This document shows, one piece after another, positions 27,644 to 35,722 of a DNA stretch of 41,388 nucleotides (positions within the stretch are counted from its first letter, which is position 1; each line of letters starts with the position of its first letter). The DNA is taken from assembly GCA_017630455.1 (NCBI GenBank), contig JAGBVG010000026.1, positions 1-41,388 on the forward strand. Direction: 5' to 3'. The notes below the pieces were generated by a model, which saw only the letters and a program-made list of their open reading frames with translations, was not told the DNA's origin and made no database searches. This DNA comes from Alistipes sp. Lineage in GTDB: Bacteria > Bacteroidota > Bacteroidia > Bacteroidales > Rikenellaceae. The translations under genes and the position numbers were made by a program.

Positions 27644-28300
27644 TTATAATATTAACTGTCGTAACTCCTCGGCGGTTGTCACCACATCCGTTGCTCCGGC
27701 GTCGTACAGCTCCTCGGCGAAGCGGAACCCCCACGCCACACCCACAGAGGCTATGCCCGCTGCTTGGGCAGTGCGGATGTCGATGCCCGAGTCACCAATC
27801 ATCACAGCACGCGACGCATCGACACCTGCTTTTGTGAGGATGTTGTGGATAATCTGTGGGTCGGGCTTTAGGGGTGCGCCCTCGCGATTACCCTCCACAG
27901 CCACAAAGTCTATATCACCAAAAAACTTCGATACCAAGCGGTCTGTGCCGTGCTGGAATTTATTGGATGCCACAGCCACCTGCACGCCGCGGCGGCGTAG
28001 GTCACGCAGCAACTCCGCCATACCTTCATACGGCACTGTGTGGCGGTCGATATTCTCAACATAGTATCTTCGGAACTGCGTCACACAATCCTCCACGTAC
28101 GCCTCATCCTTTGCCAATTCTGGGGGCAACGCGCGCTCCACAAGGCGCTTGATGCCGCCGCCCACCATCTGTCGATACTCTGCATCGCTATGCTCGGGGA
28201 GGTTGCGGCTGCGCATAACATAATCCACCGAGGCTGCGAGGTCACCGATGGTGTTGAGCAGTGTGCCGTCTAAGTCGAATATCACAAGTTCGTATTTCAT
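27644..28300 (-). CDS. gph: HAD-family phosphatase, phosphoglycolate phosphatase-like
   Basis: 218 residues. HAD motif I is F-D-L-D-G-T-L-L-N-T (Asp9 nucleophile, Asp11), motif II is A-S-N-K, and motifs III and IV fall around L-K-P-D-P and M-I-G-D-S-G-I-D-I. The cap domain is of type C1. It most resembles Gph, which removes 2-phosphoglycolate, but HAD substrates are poorly predicted by sequence. It follows the PEGA-barrel gene with 6 nt between, so it is co-transcribed although its role with that protein is unclear. Confidence 0.85.
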   Translation of the reverse strand: MKYELVIFDLDGTLLNTIGDLAASVDYVMRSRNLPEHSDAEYRQMVGGGIKRLVERALPPELAKDEAYVEDCVTQFRRYYVENIDRHTVPYEGMAELLRDLRRRGVQVAVASNKFQHGTDRLVSKFFGDIDFVAVEGNREGAPLKPDPQIIHNILTKAGVDASRAVMIGDSGIDIRTAQAAGIASVGVAWGFRFAEELYDAGATDVVTTAEELRQLIL

Positions 28301-28306
28301 ACCTCT

Positions 28307-30574
28307 TTAGAAGAAATAGGTGTATCGCATTCCGCAGAATAACAAATCGCTATTTATATTTACATTAAGATAGATGTTGAGGTCGTTATGTCGGTCGCCG
28401 AAGCCAAAGAGGTTGAGAGCCACCGAGTAGTCCCACAAACTGCCGACACCGTTCCATTCATTGCTCTCGCTATACTTTACAAAGCAAGGCTCGATACCCG
28501 CACCAAAGTAGATGGAGAAGTCTTCCGTGAAGAGTCGTCCCCAGTTGATATTCAGCGTTAGGGGGAATCCTACGAAATGGGTGTTGCCAGAGAAGTATTT
28601 ATATCGCGCACCGATAAATGGGATGATGATGCTATTATAGCGCCACAATCGCCAGTTGAAGCCGAGACCGAAACCAAAGACGGAGCTTGCAGTGTCGGAG
28701 TAGTCATAGCTATAGGAGCTGCCGTAACTCTCTCCAGCATAGGAGAAATCGGCAAAGAAACCTACGTTGAAGCCACGGTCGTAGCTGCGGTAGCTCGATC
28801 TCTGCGAGTTGTATGACGATGAGTTGTATGATGACTTCGAGGCTGACGATCCCGACGCAGATGAGTATTGCGTTGACTTGAGCGATACTGTGACATACTC
28901 CGTATTGTTGCGTGTGATTACGACGTTGCGTGTGACGCTATTATATCCGCTTCTTTTCACCTCTACGCTGTGGCTGCCCGATGGGAGTTGTTGCTTCAGC
29001 GGTGTTACGCCTGCATACCTGCCGTCAACATATACCATTGCACCTGTGGGCGATGATGTTACGCTCAGCGTGCCATTGCCCTCCGAGAGTGTGACATCAA
29101 GGGTTGTTGTGGCTGCCTCGTTGATCGTCACGCTGCGATTCTCGCTCGTGTAGCCATCCTTAGATATAGTCACATTATGCGAGCCTATGAGAAGCTCTAC
29201 CTCGATAGGTGTCGTACCCACCTCTTTGCCATCCACCTTCACGGTGGCGATGTTCGGAGTGCTCCTTACATCCAGAAATCCGAGTATTGGCTCTGGTGAT
29301 GGTAGTGTAAATGTCTTCTGCTCCTTGGGGTTAGCAGATATAGTTACGTCGATGCTCTTGGATCTGTGACCCTCCTTGCGTGCCTCGAGGCTGTAGATTC
29401 CCGAGCCGAGTCTTCCGCTCCAGGGCGACTTGCCCTTATACTGCTCATTAACATAAATATTGCTACCCGCATCGGAGCTAATCACAACATTCGCAAAGTC
29501 GGCCTTCAGAGCTTTGGTATATTGCAGCTCCTGGCCATCCGAGATGGTTATAGTGCCCTCGAAAGTCTCATAGAGAGGCTTCACAATGCGTAGCGTGTGG
29601 TTACCGCTCGGGAGTATGTCGCTCGTAACGGGAACGGTGCCGATATAGGCATTGTCGACATAGACCTTGGCATCTCGAAGCTCCTCGGTGGCAGGGATGT
29701 GGAGTCTTCCGTGCGCTGGGAGAAGCTCTACTTTAATATCCCTCTTCTTGCCCTCGACCGTAAACTGCTCTTTGGTAGGGTGGTAGTGCAAGGCCGAAAT
29801 CTCGTAGCTGTGTGTGCCATTGTGCAGACGCAGGGTGAGGTAGCCATCCGCATCTGCCGAGTATGCTTTGCCATCCACGGTTATGTTGGCGGTCTTGGGA
29901 GAGACGTTGAAGACCACATACTGCGCGCGGGCCTGTGCGCTGTCGACCTCCACACGGAAGTGTATAGATGTCGTTGTAACCTCAATCTCCTCCTCTATTT
30001 TTGCCGAGCCGTGCTGCACAAGCAGCGTGTGATCGCCGAGTGTTACACCCTCGATGGTAAGCTCCGATATGGAGTTTGTTATGCCGCGATACTCGCCATC
30101 GAGATATACATCTGCTCCTGCAACGCCAGCATTAATGACGATTGATTGCTGCAGACGTAGCTCCGCATCGAGGTAATACTCCTTGTCGCCCTCGAGGTCG
30201 AGGTTAACAACATTGGAGTCGCCATACTTGTCGTGGTGGAGGTAGAAGCGCGTCTCGGGCTTTGCCGTAAGCTCGATGATAAGTCCGTTACCCTCTATAG
30301 CCACTATCTTCTTGGTAAGCTCCACAATGCCACCTACAACCTGCACCGAGAGCTGTGCTATATCGTCGCGTGTCATACGATTTATGCGTATCTTTATTCG
30401 GGCGCAGGGACGCTTAGAGTGGTCTTGCTGAATCTTGTCGATGGCCACACCCTCGATGTCACTAACTTGCACGGGACGGAAGCTCGAGGCGTCAATCTCG
30501 AGGCTTCGCTCCTGCTGCGCCACGGCCATAAGAGGCGCGATGATACATAATAAGAGTAAGTATATCTGTTTCAT
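28307..30574 (-). CDS. PEGA-repeat protein with C-terminal outer-membrane barrel
   Basis: I use the ATG at 30574, not the upstream GTG. The 755-residue protein has a signal peptide (cleavage near A-V-A-Q). Five to six PEGA-type beta modules follow, with recurring patterns such as Y-V-D-G-R-Y-A-G-V-T-P and P-S-G-S-H-S-V-E-V-K-R-x-G-Y at about residues 150-570. A Ser/Tyr-rich linker (about 575-610) leads to a beta-barrel of ~150 residues ending in the aromatic F typical of outer-membrane proteins. PEGA modules are thought to bind surface or peptidoglycan structures; an envelope anchoring role is inference. It sits in the envelope operon. Confidence 0.82.
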   Translation of the reverse strand: MKQIYLLLLCIIAPLMAVAQQERSLEIDASSFRPVQVSDIEGVAIDKIQQDHSKRPCARIKIRINRMTRDDIAQLSVQVVGGIVELTKKIVAIEGNGLIIELTAKPETRFYLHHDKYGDSNVVNLDLEGDKEYYLDAELRLQQSIVINAGVAGADVYLDGEYRGITNSISELTIEGVTLGDHTLLVQHGSAKIEEEIEVTTTSIHFRVEVDSAQARAQYVVFNVSPKTANITVDGKAYSADADGYLTLRLHNGTHSYEISALHYHPTKEQFTVEGKKRDIKVELLPAHGRLHIPATEELRDAKVYVDNAYIGTVPVTSDILPSGNHTLRIVKPLYETFEGTITISDGQELQYTKALKADFANVVISSDAGSNIYVNEQYKGKSPWSGRLGSGIYSLEARKEGHRSKSIDVTISANPKEQKTFTLPSPEPILGFLDVRSTPNIATVKVDGKEVGTTPIEVELLIGSHNVTISKDGYTSENRSVTINEAATTTLDVTLSEGNGTLSVTSSPTGAMVYVDGRYAGVTPLKQQLPSGSHSVEVKRSGYNSVTRNVVITRNNTEYVTVSLKSTQYSSASGSSASKSSYNSSSYNSQRSSYRSYDRGFNVGFFADFSYAGESYGSSYSYDYSDTASSVFGFGLGFNWRLWRYNSIIIPFIGARYKYFSGNTHFVGFPLTLNINWGRLFTEDFSIYFGAGIEPCFVKYSESNEWNGVGSLWDYSVALNLFGFGDRHNDLNIYLNVNINSDLLFCGMRYTYFF

Positions 30575-30584
30575 AATCACTGTT

Positions 30585-32429
30585 TTATTCTACACTACCT
30601 TCAACCGATACAGTTTTGTCGATCATATCCTCTGCTGTATAGTTTACGTCGCGTTCCTCGTGCCATACTCGCACACGCACCAAAGGGTTGATGTCGTTGC
30701 GCATATCAATGGCAAGAGTCAGTATGCCATCGTCGGCATAGTTGTTGGAGTAGTATAACTGGCGCACCTGAACGGCATAGATACCCTCCTTGGCAGCATA
30801 ACCCTTGGCTACCTTGCACTCCTCAAAGCGGATATTCACAAACTCCTTGCTGCTGAAGCAGGTGCGGAGGTTGCTGATATACTCCTGCTTGCTCTTGCGC
30901 ACATACTCCGTCTTTGGCGTGATGTCGGCGTGGTAGGGAGTATCGGCGAACCTCTTGCCACTGGGCTTGAGGACGCGGCCTACGATGATATATGCGTCAT
31001 CCGAGAAGACCTTTTTGATATAGTCGATGTCCATCAGGCAGTATGCCGTGCGGTAATCCTCCAAAAAAGAGATGAGGGTCAGACGCGCGCTGTCATCCCA
31101 TTTCATAGCCATAATCTGGCTCTCGGTGCTCTTGCTGAGCTTGTAGGCTACCGACTCAATCTTTTTGGTGTGGTTGTTGACGCGGAAAACGACATCCTCG
31201 ACAAATGATCGCTTTGAAAACTCGAGCTTCAGCGGCAACGCCTCGCATATCGTGATGGTGTCGTGCTTGGTGAACTTATACTCCGGGGTGCGTGCCACCT
31301 TTGGTTTGCCGTTGGCCACAATCTTCTGATAGTGGTCCCACGCGACATCGGTGAAGTGATCTCTTATATCCGCCGTTGTCACGCCCTGGATAGCTCCTAC
31401 AACATCCATCATAATCTGCTCGAAAGGCTTGGTGTTGTCGACCTTGGCCTCGATGCTCTCGTATGTCTGTTCTATAGCCCTAATCTGGTTGTTCACCTGC
31501 GAGTCGATCTTTGCGGAGTTGGTGTCTACGCTCTTCTGCGTCTTAACGCCCACAGCAACGCTCCTCTTAGCCTCGGCAAACGATGGCTTGGTGGTCTCGC
31601 TTTCCAGCAGCATAAACACCGAAGGCTCGAGTTGGCGTGCAAGCTCCTTGTGCAGGCAGTCGATGATGATGGTTATCTCATCGGGTTTTTGCCTCATACC
31701 GAGGATGCCGCGGCCATCCTTTATGCCGTCGCTGATATATCCCGAGCCATCCCAATATTGGAACTCGAGGTAGCTAACAGGCATATCGTCATAGCTGAAA
31801 TCGACGTAAACCTTGTAGGGATAGTTTCTATTCTCCTTGTCGTGCTCGACGCTGATGACTCTTATGTCTATGTCGTTGAGGCACTGTCGTATAGCCTCGT
31901 GGATGTATGCCTGGGCAGGCTTCTCATCCACGGTAATGGGATCCTCGTTGTTGTGATAGGTGTGCATAAGGACGTATGCCCACGAGTAGTAGCGCATCTT
32001 GGCATCGACAAACGAGGCGTAGTCGCCCGCGGTTATGTAATCCTCAATTTTGCCCTTGAGGAGGTTGTCGCGCTTATCCCAATCCTCGCGCGGCATATAT
32101 CGGAGAACTCTCTTCATACCATCCTTGTCGGGCAGATTCTCGCGAAAGAGATTCTCCATATAGATGTTTGATATGGCCTGAGACCTCTGGCGGAAACTCT
32201 CATTGCTATCGGTTACCTCGCCGTCGGAACTGAGAATCACGCTCTGAGCGGTACTCACAAGGGTGTTGATGGCATCCTTGTCAGCCTCCTCAAGAGTATA
32301 GCCATATCCGATTGCCCAGACAAACTCCTTACGCTGGTTATCGGCCAAAACGCGCGCCACGGAGGCTGTCTGTGCCGAAAGCCTACACGCACAAAAGAGA
32401 CAGAAAAGCAGAAACAGAACTCTCTTCAT
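30585..32429 (-). CDS. Secreted LPP20-like protein of unknown function
   Basis: I start it at 32429 (M-K-R-V-L-F-L-L), giving 614 residues with a clear signal peptide ending near L-S-A-Q. The N-terminal part (W-A-I-G-Y-G-Y-T-L-E-E-A-D-K-D-A) resembles the LPP20/penicillin-binding activator type of periplasmic domain. The centre has a long charged helical stretch. A region around 455-510 (F-L-E-D-Y-R-T-A-Y...D-D-A-Y-I-I-V-G-R) looks like an NTF2-type domain. The function is unknown. It is followed by the PEGA-barrel gene with a 10-nt gap. Confidence 0.65.
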   Translation of the reverse strand: MKRVLFLLFCLFCACRLSAQTASVARVLADNQRKEFVWAIGYGYTLEEADKDAINTLVSTAQSVILSSDGEVTDSNESFRQRSQAISNIYMENLFRENLPDKDGMKRVLRYMPREDWDKRDNLLKGKIEDYITAGDYASFVDAKMRYYSWAYVLMHTYHNNEDPITVDEKPAQAYIHEAIRQCLNDIDIRVISVEHDKENRNYPYKVYVDFSYDDMPVSYLEFQYWDGSGYISDGIKDGRGILGMRQKPDEITIIIDCLHKELARQLEPSVFMLLESETTKPSFAEAKRSVAVGVKTQKSVDTNSAKIDSQVNNQIRAIEQTYESIEAKVDNTKPFEQIMMDVVGAIQGVTTADIRDHFTDVAWDHYQKIVANGKPKVARTPEYKFTKHDTITICEALPLKLEFSKRSFVEDVVFRVNNHTKKIESVAYKLSKSTESQIMAMKWDDSARLTLISFLEDYRTAYCLMDIDYIKKVFSDDAYIIVGRVLKPSGKRFADTPYHADITPKTEYVRKSKQEYISNLRTCFSSKEFVNIRFEECKVAKGYAAKEGIYAVQVRQLYYSNNYADDGILTLAIDMRNDINPLVRVRVWHEERDVNYTAEDMIDKTVSVEGSVE

Positions 32430-32443
32430 ATAAGCGACATACA

Positions 32444-32484
32444 TCAAAAAAAATAGGCAGCAGTGATAACGCTACTGCCTATTT
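32444..32484 (-). terminator. Terminator between the two LPP20-like genes
   Basis: Minus strand 10-bp stem (32475-32484 with 32451-32460) with inner pairs and an ATAA loop, followed by a T-run. It ends or attenuates transcription from the 33129 promoter just before the 614-residue gene starts. Confidence 0.8.
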
Positions 32485-32499
32485 GTAATACAACATCGG

Positions 32500-33129
32500 T
32501 TACTGACCTACGATTACCTTTGAAAGACCCTCGTCGATCCAATTAGAGACTGCCGAACCATACTTCTGTGCAAGCTCCTGCTCCGCTGCTGCGCGTTTGA
32601 GGGCGTTGATGTGTGCCTGATGTGCCGCCTCGAGGTCGATGTAGCATACGAGCTTCACGTCGTAGGTGTTTGCTTTCTTGTTGTGGCGAACAAGGGTGTA
32701 TGACACCTTAACCTCGCCATTCAACTCTGCAAATACCAAACGCTCGTATGAGGACATAAAGTTCTCGGCCTGCTCGCCGTTGATGTCGTGCAGATCTGAT
32801 ACAACACGGCCCTTGACAACCGACTTGGCATACTCTGCGTGCTCGTTGAGAACGTTGTTGCGCGCTATGGTCTTAGCCATATTTATACTCTTCTTGCCCT
32901 CTGCGGTATTTACAATCTCGAATACATCGCCGGTGCGTACCTTGGCAATATGTGTGGCAACCTTAGTCTCCATATCGCCCACCTCGAGCATCTTGTATCC
33001 CTCCTTCTCGGCAGCCTTGACAGCAGCCTTTGCCTCCTTGCGTGCCTTCTTAATCTCCTTTTCGGTCTGTGCATAGAGTGGTGAGATTACCATAAGCACC
33101 GCACCCAACAAAAGTAATAGCTTCTTCAT
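32500..33129 (-). CDS. Small secreted LPP20-like protein
   Basis: 209 residues. The signal peptide ends near L-Y-A-Q. A Lys/Glu-rich helix (about 22-45) is followed by an LPP20-like fold: A-K-T-I-A-R-N-N-V-L near 87 and A-E-L-N-G-E-V-K-V-S-Y-T-L-V near 133. It shares this general pattern with the N-terminal part of the next gene, suggesting both derive from one module type. The function is unknown. Its promoter lies upstream and a terminator directly follows. Confidence 0.7.
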   Translation of the reverse strand: MKKLLLLLGAVLMVISPLYAQTEKEIKKARKEAKAAVKAAEKEGYKMLEVGDMETKVATHIAKVRTGDVFEIVNTAEGKKSINMAKTIARNNVLNEHAEYAKSVVKGRVVSDLHDINGEQAENFMSSYERLVFAELNGEVKVSYTLVRHNKKANTYDVKLVCYIDLEAAHQAHINALKRAAAEQELAQKYGSAVSNWIDEGLSKVIVGQ

Positions 33130-33311
33130 AATTTGTGGTAGTGTAATTATCTTTCCGCATCAGCCCCGCTGCGGTATGTCGTTATAAGTGATGGTGTGGA
33201 ACTGTCCGTGTGTCGCAATAGTATGTCGACACTCGAAACACCTTCAACAAAATTTAATATTATAGCTTTGTTATATCTGCTTGGCCGAGATGCCAAGTAC
33301 TATATATAGTG

Positions 33312-33343
33312 CAAATTTAAAAAATATTTTACTCATTTGCAAA
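33312..33343 (-). promoter_or_regulatory. Promoter of LPP20-like gene
   Basis: Minus strand TTTG (33340-33343), 20 nt, then TAAATTTG (33312-33319). Confidence 0.6.
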
Positions 33344-33446
33344 ATATTGTGCCGTATATTATCCCCTAATGTGTTATATTGTCAGGCGATATCGTTCACG
33401 ATGGATGAGAATATTGCAATTATTAAAAAAAATTATGAACTCAAAA

Positions 33447-33477
33447 TTGTTTAATCCGTTAAGTTTTTGTACCTTTG
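33447..33477 (+). promoter_or_regulatory. Promoter of NifU-like/GGGtGRT operon
   Basis: TTG (33447-33449), 20 nt, then TACCTTTG (33470-33477), about 110 nt before the start codon. Confidence 0.6.
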
Positions 33478-33585
33478 TCACGATTTGTGCAAGAGAAAAA
33501 TTCGCCGAAATCATTTATTACAATAAGGCGAACAAAATATCGAAAACAAAGTATTGATATACAATAAATTAAAACTATTAAGACT

Positions 33586-34278
33586 ATGATTTACTCACAC
33601 GAAGTTCAGCAGATGTGCTGCGTGAAGAAGGGTGCTAACCACGAGTCGGCACCTATCCCAGAGGAGGGAAAATGGGTACGCGCAAAGGAGATTAAGGATA
33701 TCTCTGGTCTTACCCACGGTATTGGCTGGTGCGCACCACAGCAGGGCGCTTGTAAGCTTACACTCAACGTTAAGGACGGTATCATCGAGGAGGCACTCGT
33801 AGAGACAATCGGTTGCTCTGGTATGACTCACTCTGCAGCGATGGCTTCGGAGATTCTCCCAGGCAAGACTATCCTCGAGGCTTTGAACACCGACCTCGTA
33901 TGTGACGCTATCAACACCGCTATGCGCGAGTTGTTCAAGCAGATTGTTTACGGTCGTACACAGTCAGCATTCTCTGAGGGTGGCCTCGTAATCGGCGCAT
34001 CTTTGGAGGATCTTGGTAAGGGTCTCCGCTCACAGGTAGGTACTATGTTCGGTACTAACGCTAAGGGTACTCGCTACCTCGAGATGGCTGAGGGTTACTG
34101 CACACGTATGGCTCTCGACGCTAACGATGAGGTTATCGGCTACGAGTTCGTACACCTTGGCAAGATGATGGACTTCATCAAGAAGGGCATCGAGCCAGCA
34201 GAGGCATTGGAGAAGGCAAAGGGCTCATACGGTCGCTTCAACGATGCTGTTAAGTATATCGATCCTCGTCACGAGTAA
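33586..34278 (+). CDS. NifU-like iron-sulfur cluster scaffold protein
   Basis: 230 residues. The C-x6-C segment at Cys49/Cys56 followed by L-T-L-N-V-K-D-G-I-I-E-E-A, then G-C-S-G-M at Cys77 and L-P-G-K-T-I-L-E-A-L, matches the IscU/NifU N-terminal scaffold fold. The third ligand cysteine of IscU is not at its usual place, and extra cysteines (Cys11, Cys12, Cys106) are present. The C-terminal ~100 residues are not part of the standard scaffold. It precedes the GGGtGRT gene by 34 nt, and this gene pair is known from many anaerobes. Codons are strongly biased, suggesting high expression. Confidence 0.85.
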   Translation: MIYSHEVQQMCCVKKGANHESAPIPEEGKWVRAKEIKDISGLTHGIGWCAPQQGACKLTLNVKDGIIEEALVETIGCSGMTHSAAMASEILPGKTILEALNTDLVCDAINTAMRELFKQIVYGRTQSAFSEGGLVIGASLEDLGKGLRSQVGTMFGTNAKGTRYLEMAEGYCTRMALDANDEVIGYEFVHLGKMMDFIKKGIEPAEALEKAKGSYGRFNDAVKYIDPRHE

Positions 34279-34312
34279 TCGGAGTTATTAACCATTAAAT
34301 TTCTTAAGAATT

Positions 34313-35311
34313 ATGGCATTATTTGAGAGCTACGAGCGCAGAATCGAGAAGATCAACGCTGTGCTTGCACAATATGGTATTCAGTCAATTGAGGAGGCTA
34401 AGGCTATCTGCGACCAGAAGGGTATCGATCCATACAAGATGTGTGAGGAGACTCAGCCTATCTGCTTCGAGAACGCTAAGTGGGCTTACGTTGTAGGTGC
34501 TGCTATCGCTATCAAGAAGGGCTGCACAAACGCTGCTGACGCTGCCGAGGCTATCGGTGAGGGTCTTCAGGCATTCTGTATCAATGGTTCTGTAGCTGAG
34601 GACCGTAAGGTAGGTATCGGCCACGGTAACCTCGCAGCACGTCTTCTCCGCGAGGAGACACAGTGCTTCGCATTCCTCGCAGGTCACGAGTCTTTCGCTG
34701 CTGCTGAGGGCGCTATCAAGATCGCAGAGATGGCTAACCGCGTACGTAAGAACCCATTGCGCGTTATCCTTAACGGTCTCGGTAAGGACGCTGCAAAGAT
34801 TATCTCACGTATCAACGGCTTTACATACGTTCGTACAGAGTTCGACTACTACACAGGTGAGGTACACGAGGTAGAGACTATCTCTTACTCTGAGGGTCTT
34901 CGCTCAAAGGTACGTTGCTACGGTGTAGACGATGTTCGCGAGGGTGTAGCAGTAATGTGGAAGGAGGACGTAGACGTATCTATCACTGGTAACTCTACAA
35001 ACCCTACCCGTTTCCAGCACCCTGTAGCAGGTACATACAAGAAGGAGCGTACCCTCGCTGGTAAGAAGTACTTCTCAGTAGCATCAGGTGGTGGTACTGG
35101 CCGTACTCTTCACCCAGATAATATGGGTGCAGGTCCTGCATCATACGGTATGACCGACACAATGGGTCGTATGCACTCTGACGCACAGTTTGCAGGTTCT
35201 TCATCAGTTCCAGCACACGTTGAGATGATGGGTTTCTTGGGTATGGGTAACAACCCAATGGTAGGTGCAACTGTAGCTATTGCAGTAGCTATCCAGCAGG
35301 CAATGAACTAA
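34313..35311 (+). CDS. GGGtGRT family protein
   Basis: 332 residues. The family signature G-G-G-T-G-R-T is at 259-265, followed by L-H-P-D-N-M-G-A-G-P. Cysteines at 33, 44, 51, 71, 89, 118 and 202 could hold a metal or cluster. The family is conserved in anaerobes but has no assigned reaction; the linkage to a NifU-like scaffold suggests that it receives or handles Fe-S clusters, which is inference. Lysine codons are essentially all AAG and glycine is mostly GGT, indicating high expression. The 3' end and terminator are duplicated at about 40004-40106. Confidence 0.93.
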   Translation: MALFESYERRIEKINAVLAQYGIQSIEEAKAICDQKGIDPYKMCEETQPICFENAKWAYVVGAAIAIKKGCTNAADAAEAIGEGLQAFCINGSVAEDRKVGIGHGNLAARLLREETQCFAFLAGHESFAAAEGAIKIAEMANRVRKNPLRVILNGLGKDAAKIISRINGFTYVRTEFDYYTGEVHEVETISYSEGLRSKVRCYGVDDVREGVAVMWKEDVDVSITGNSTNPTRFQHPVAGTYKKERTLAGKKYFSVASGGGTGRTLHPDNMGAGPASYGMTDTMGRMHSDAQFAGSSSVPAHVEMMGFLGMGNNPMVGATVAIAVAIQQAMN

Positions 35312-35345
35312 TCAACTGATTGGTTTATAATACATTGAAAGGAGC
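35276..35345 (+). repeat. Left copy of 70-bp direct repeat (GGGtGRT 3' end)
   Basis: These 70 bases, covering the last 11 codons, the stop and 34 nt after it, are identical to 40013-40082. Similarity extends through the terminator hairpin on the right and for about 10 bp on the left. Confidence 0.95.
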
Positions 35346-35369
35346 TGACCTTCGGGTTTGCTCCTTTTT
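35338..35369 (+). terminator. GGGtGRT terminator
   Basis: An 8-bp stem AAAGGAGC/GCTCCTTT (35338-35345 with 35360-35367) with an inner ACC-TTCG-GGT part, followed by T. Confidence 0.88.
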
Positions 35370-35539
35370 GTATGTTGATATGTGAAGGCTGTTTGGAGGT
35401 TATGTTTGGACTATATTTAGGAACTATTAGGGGCGATATAATGTTGAGATAGCAGTTTGTGCACAGAATGAGTTAAGATGTGATATTGAGCTTCTAAATG
35501 GCCTTTATTTGGGCATTGACGCACTCGTTATGCACCCGA

Positions 35540-35559
35540 AAGTAACTGTAACATTACTT
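35540..35559. promoter_or_regulatory. Possible operator upstream of BspA-like promoter
   Basis: AAGTAA and TTACTT form a perfect 6-bp inverted repeat with an 8-nt spacer, and GTAAC is also directly repeated inside. It ends 20 nt before the -33 box. No regulator is assigned. Confidence 0.3.
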
Positions 35560-35579
35560 CTGTTTTAGTGTGAACTAAA

Positions 35580-35611
35580 TTTGTGTGAAGAGAAAAATAT
35601 TACTATCTTTG
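35580..35611 (+). promoter_or_regulatory. Promoter of BspA-like gene
   Basis: TTTG (35580-35583), 20 nt, then TATCTTTG (35604-35611), leaving a leader of about 105 nt. Confidence 0.7.
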
Positions 35612-35722
35612 CATTAAGATAATAACTTGCTGAAAGTGCTTGTTTATTCTCAAATAAGTTTTTAGCTATCAAGGTGCTGGATAATAAAATTACGACGCAA
35701 ACAAATAATTTAAATATACACT

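Larger units (their letters stand above)
33130..33585. other. Divergent intergenic region
   Basis: 456 bp without a supported gene. It carries two divergent consensus promoters and leaders of about 180 nt (minus) and 105 nt (plus). A 62-codon plus-strand frame at 33369 is AT-rich, has no signal or homology that I see and overlaps the plus promoter. Confidence 0.6.
35312..35722. other. Intergenic region upstream of BspA-like gene
   Basis: 411 bp without a gene. It holds the GGGtGRT terminator, a stretch (about 35375-35530) in which I see nothing, a 6-bp inverted repeat at 35540-35559, and the BspA-like promoter and 111-nt leader. Confidence 0.6.

Noticed and set aside
33369-33557. 62-codon AT-rich plus-strand frame in the divergent intergenic region
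   Set aside because: It overlaps the NifU/GGGtGRT promoter, has low-complexity Lys/Ile/Asn composition, and shows no recognisable features.
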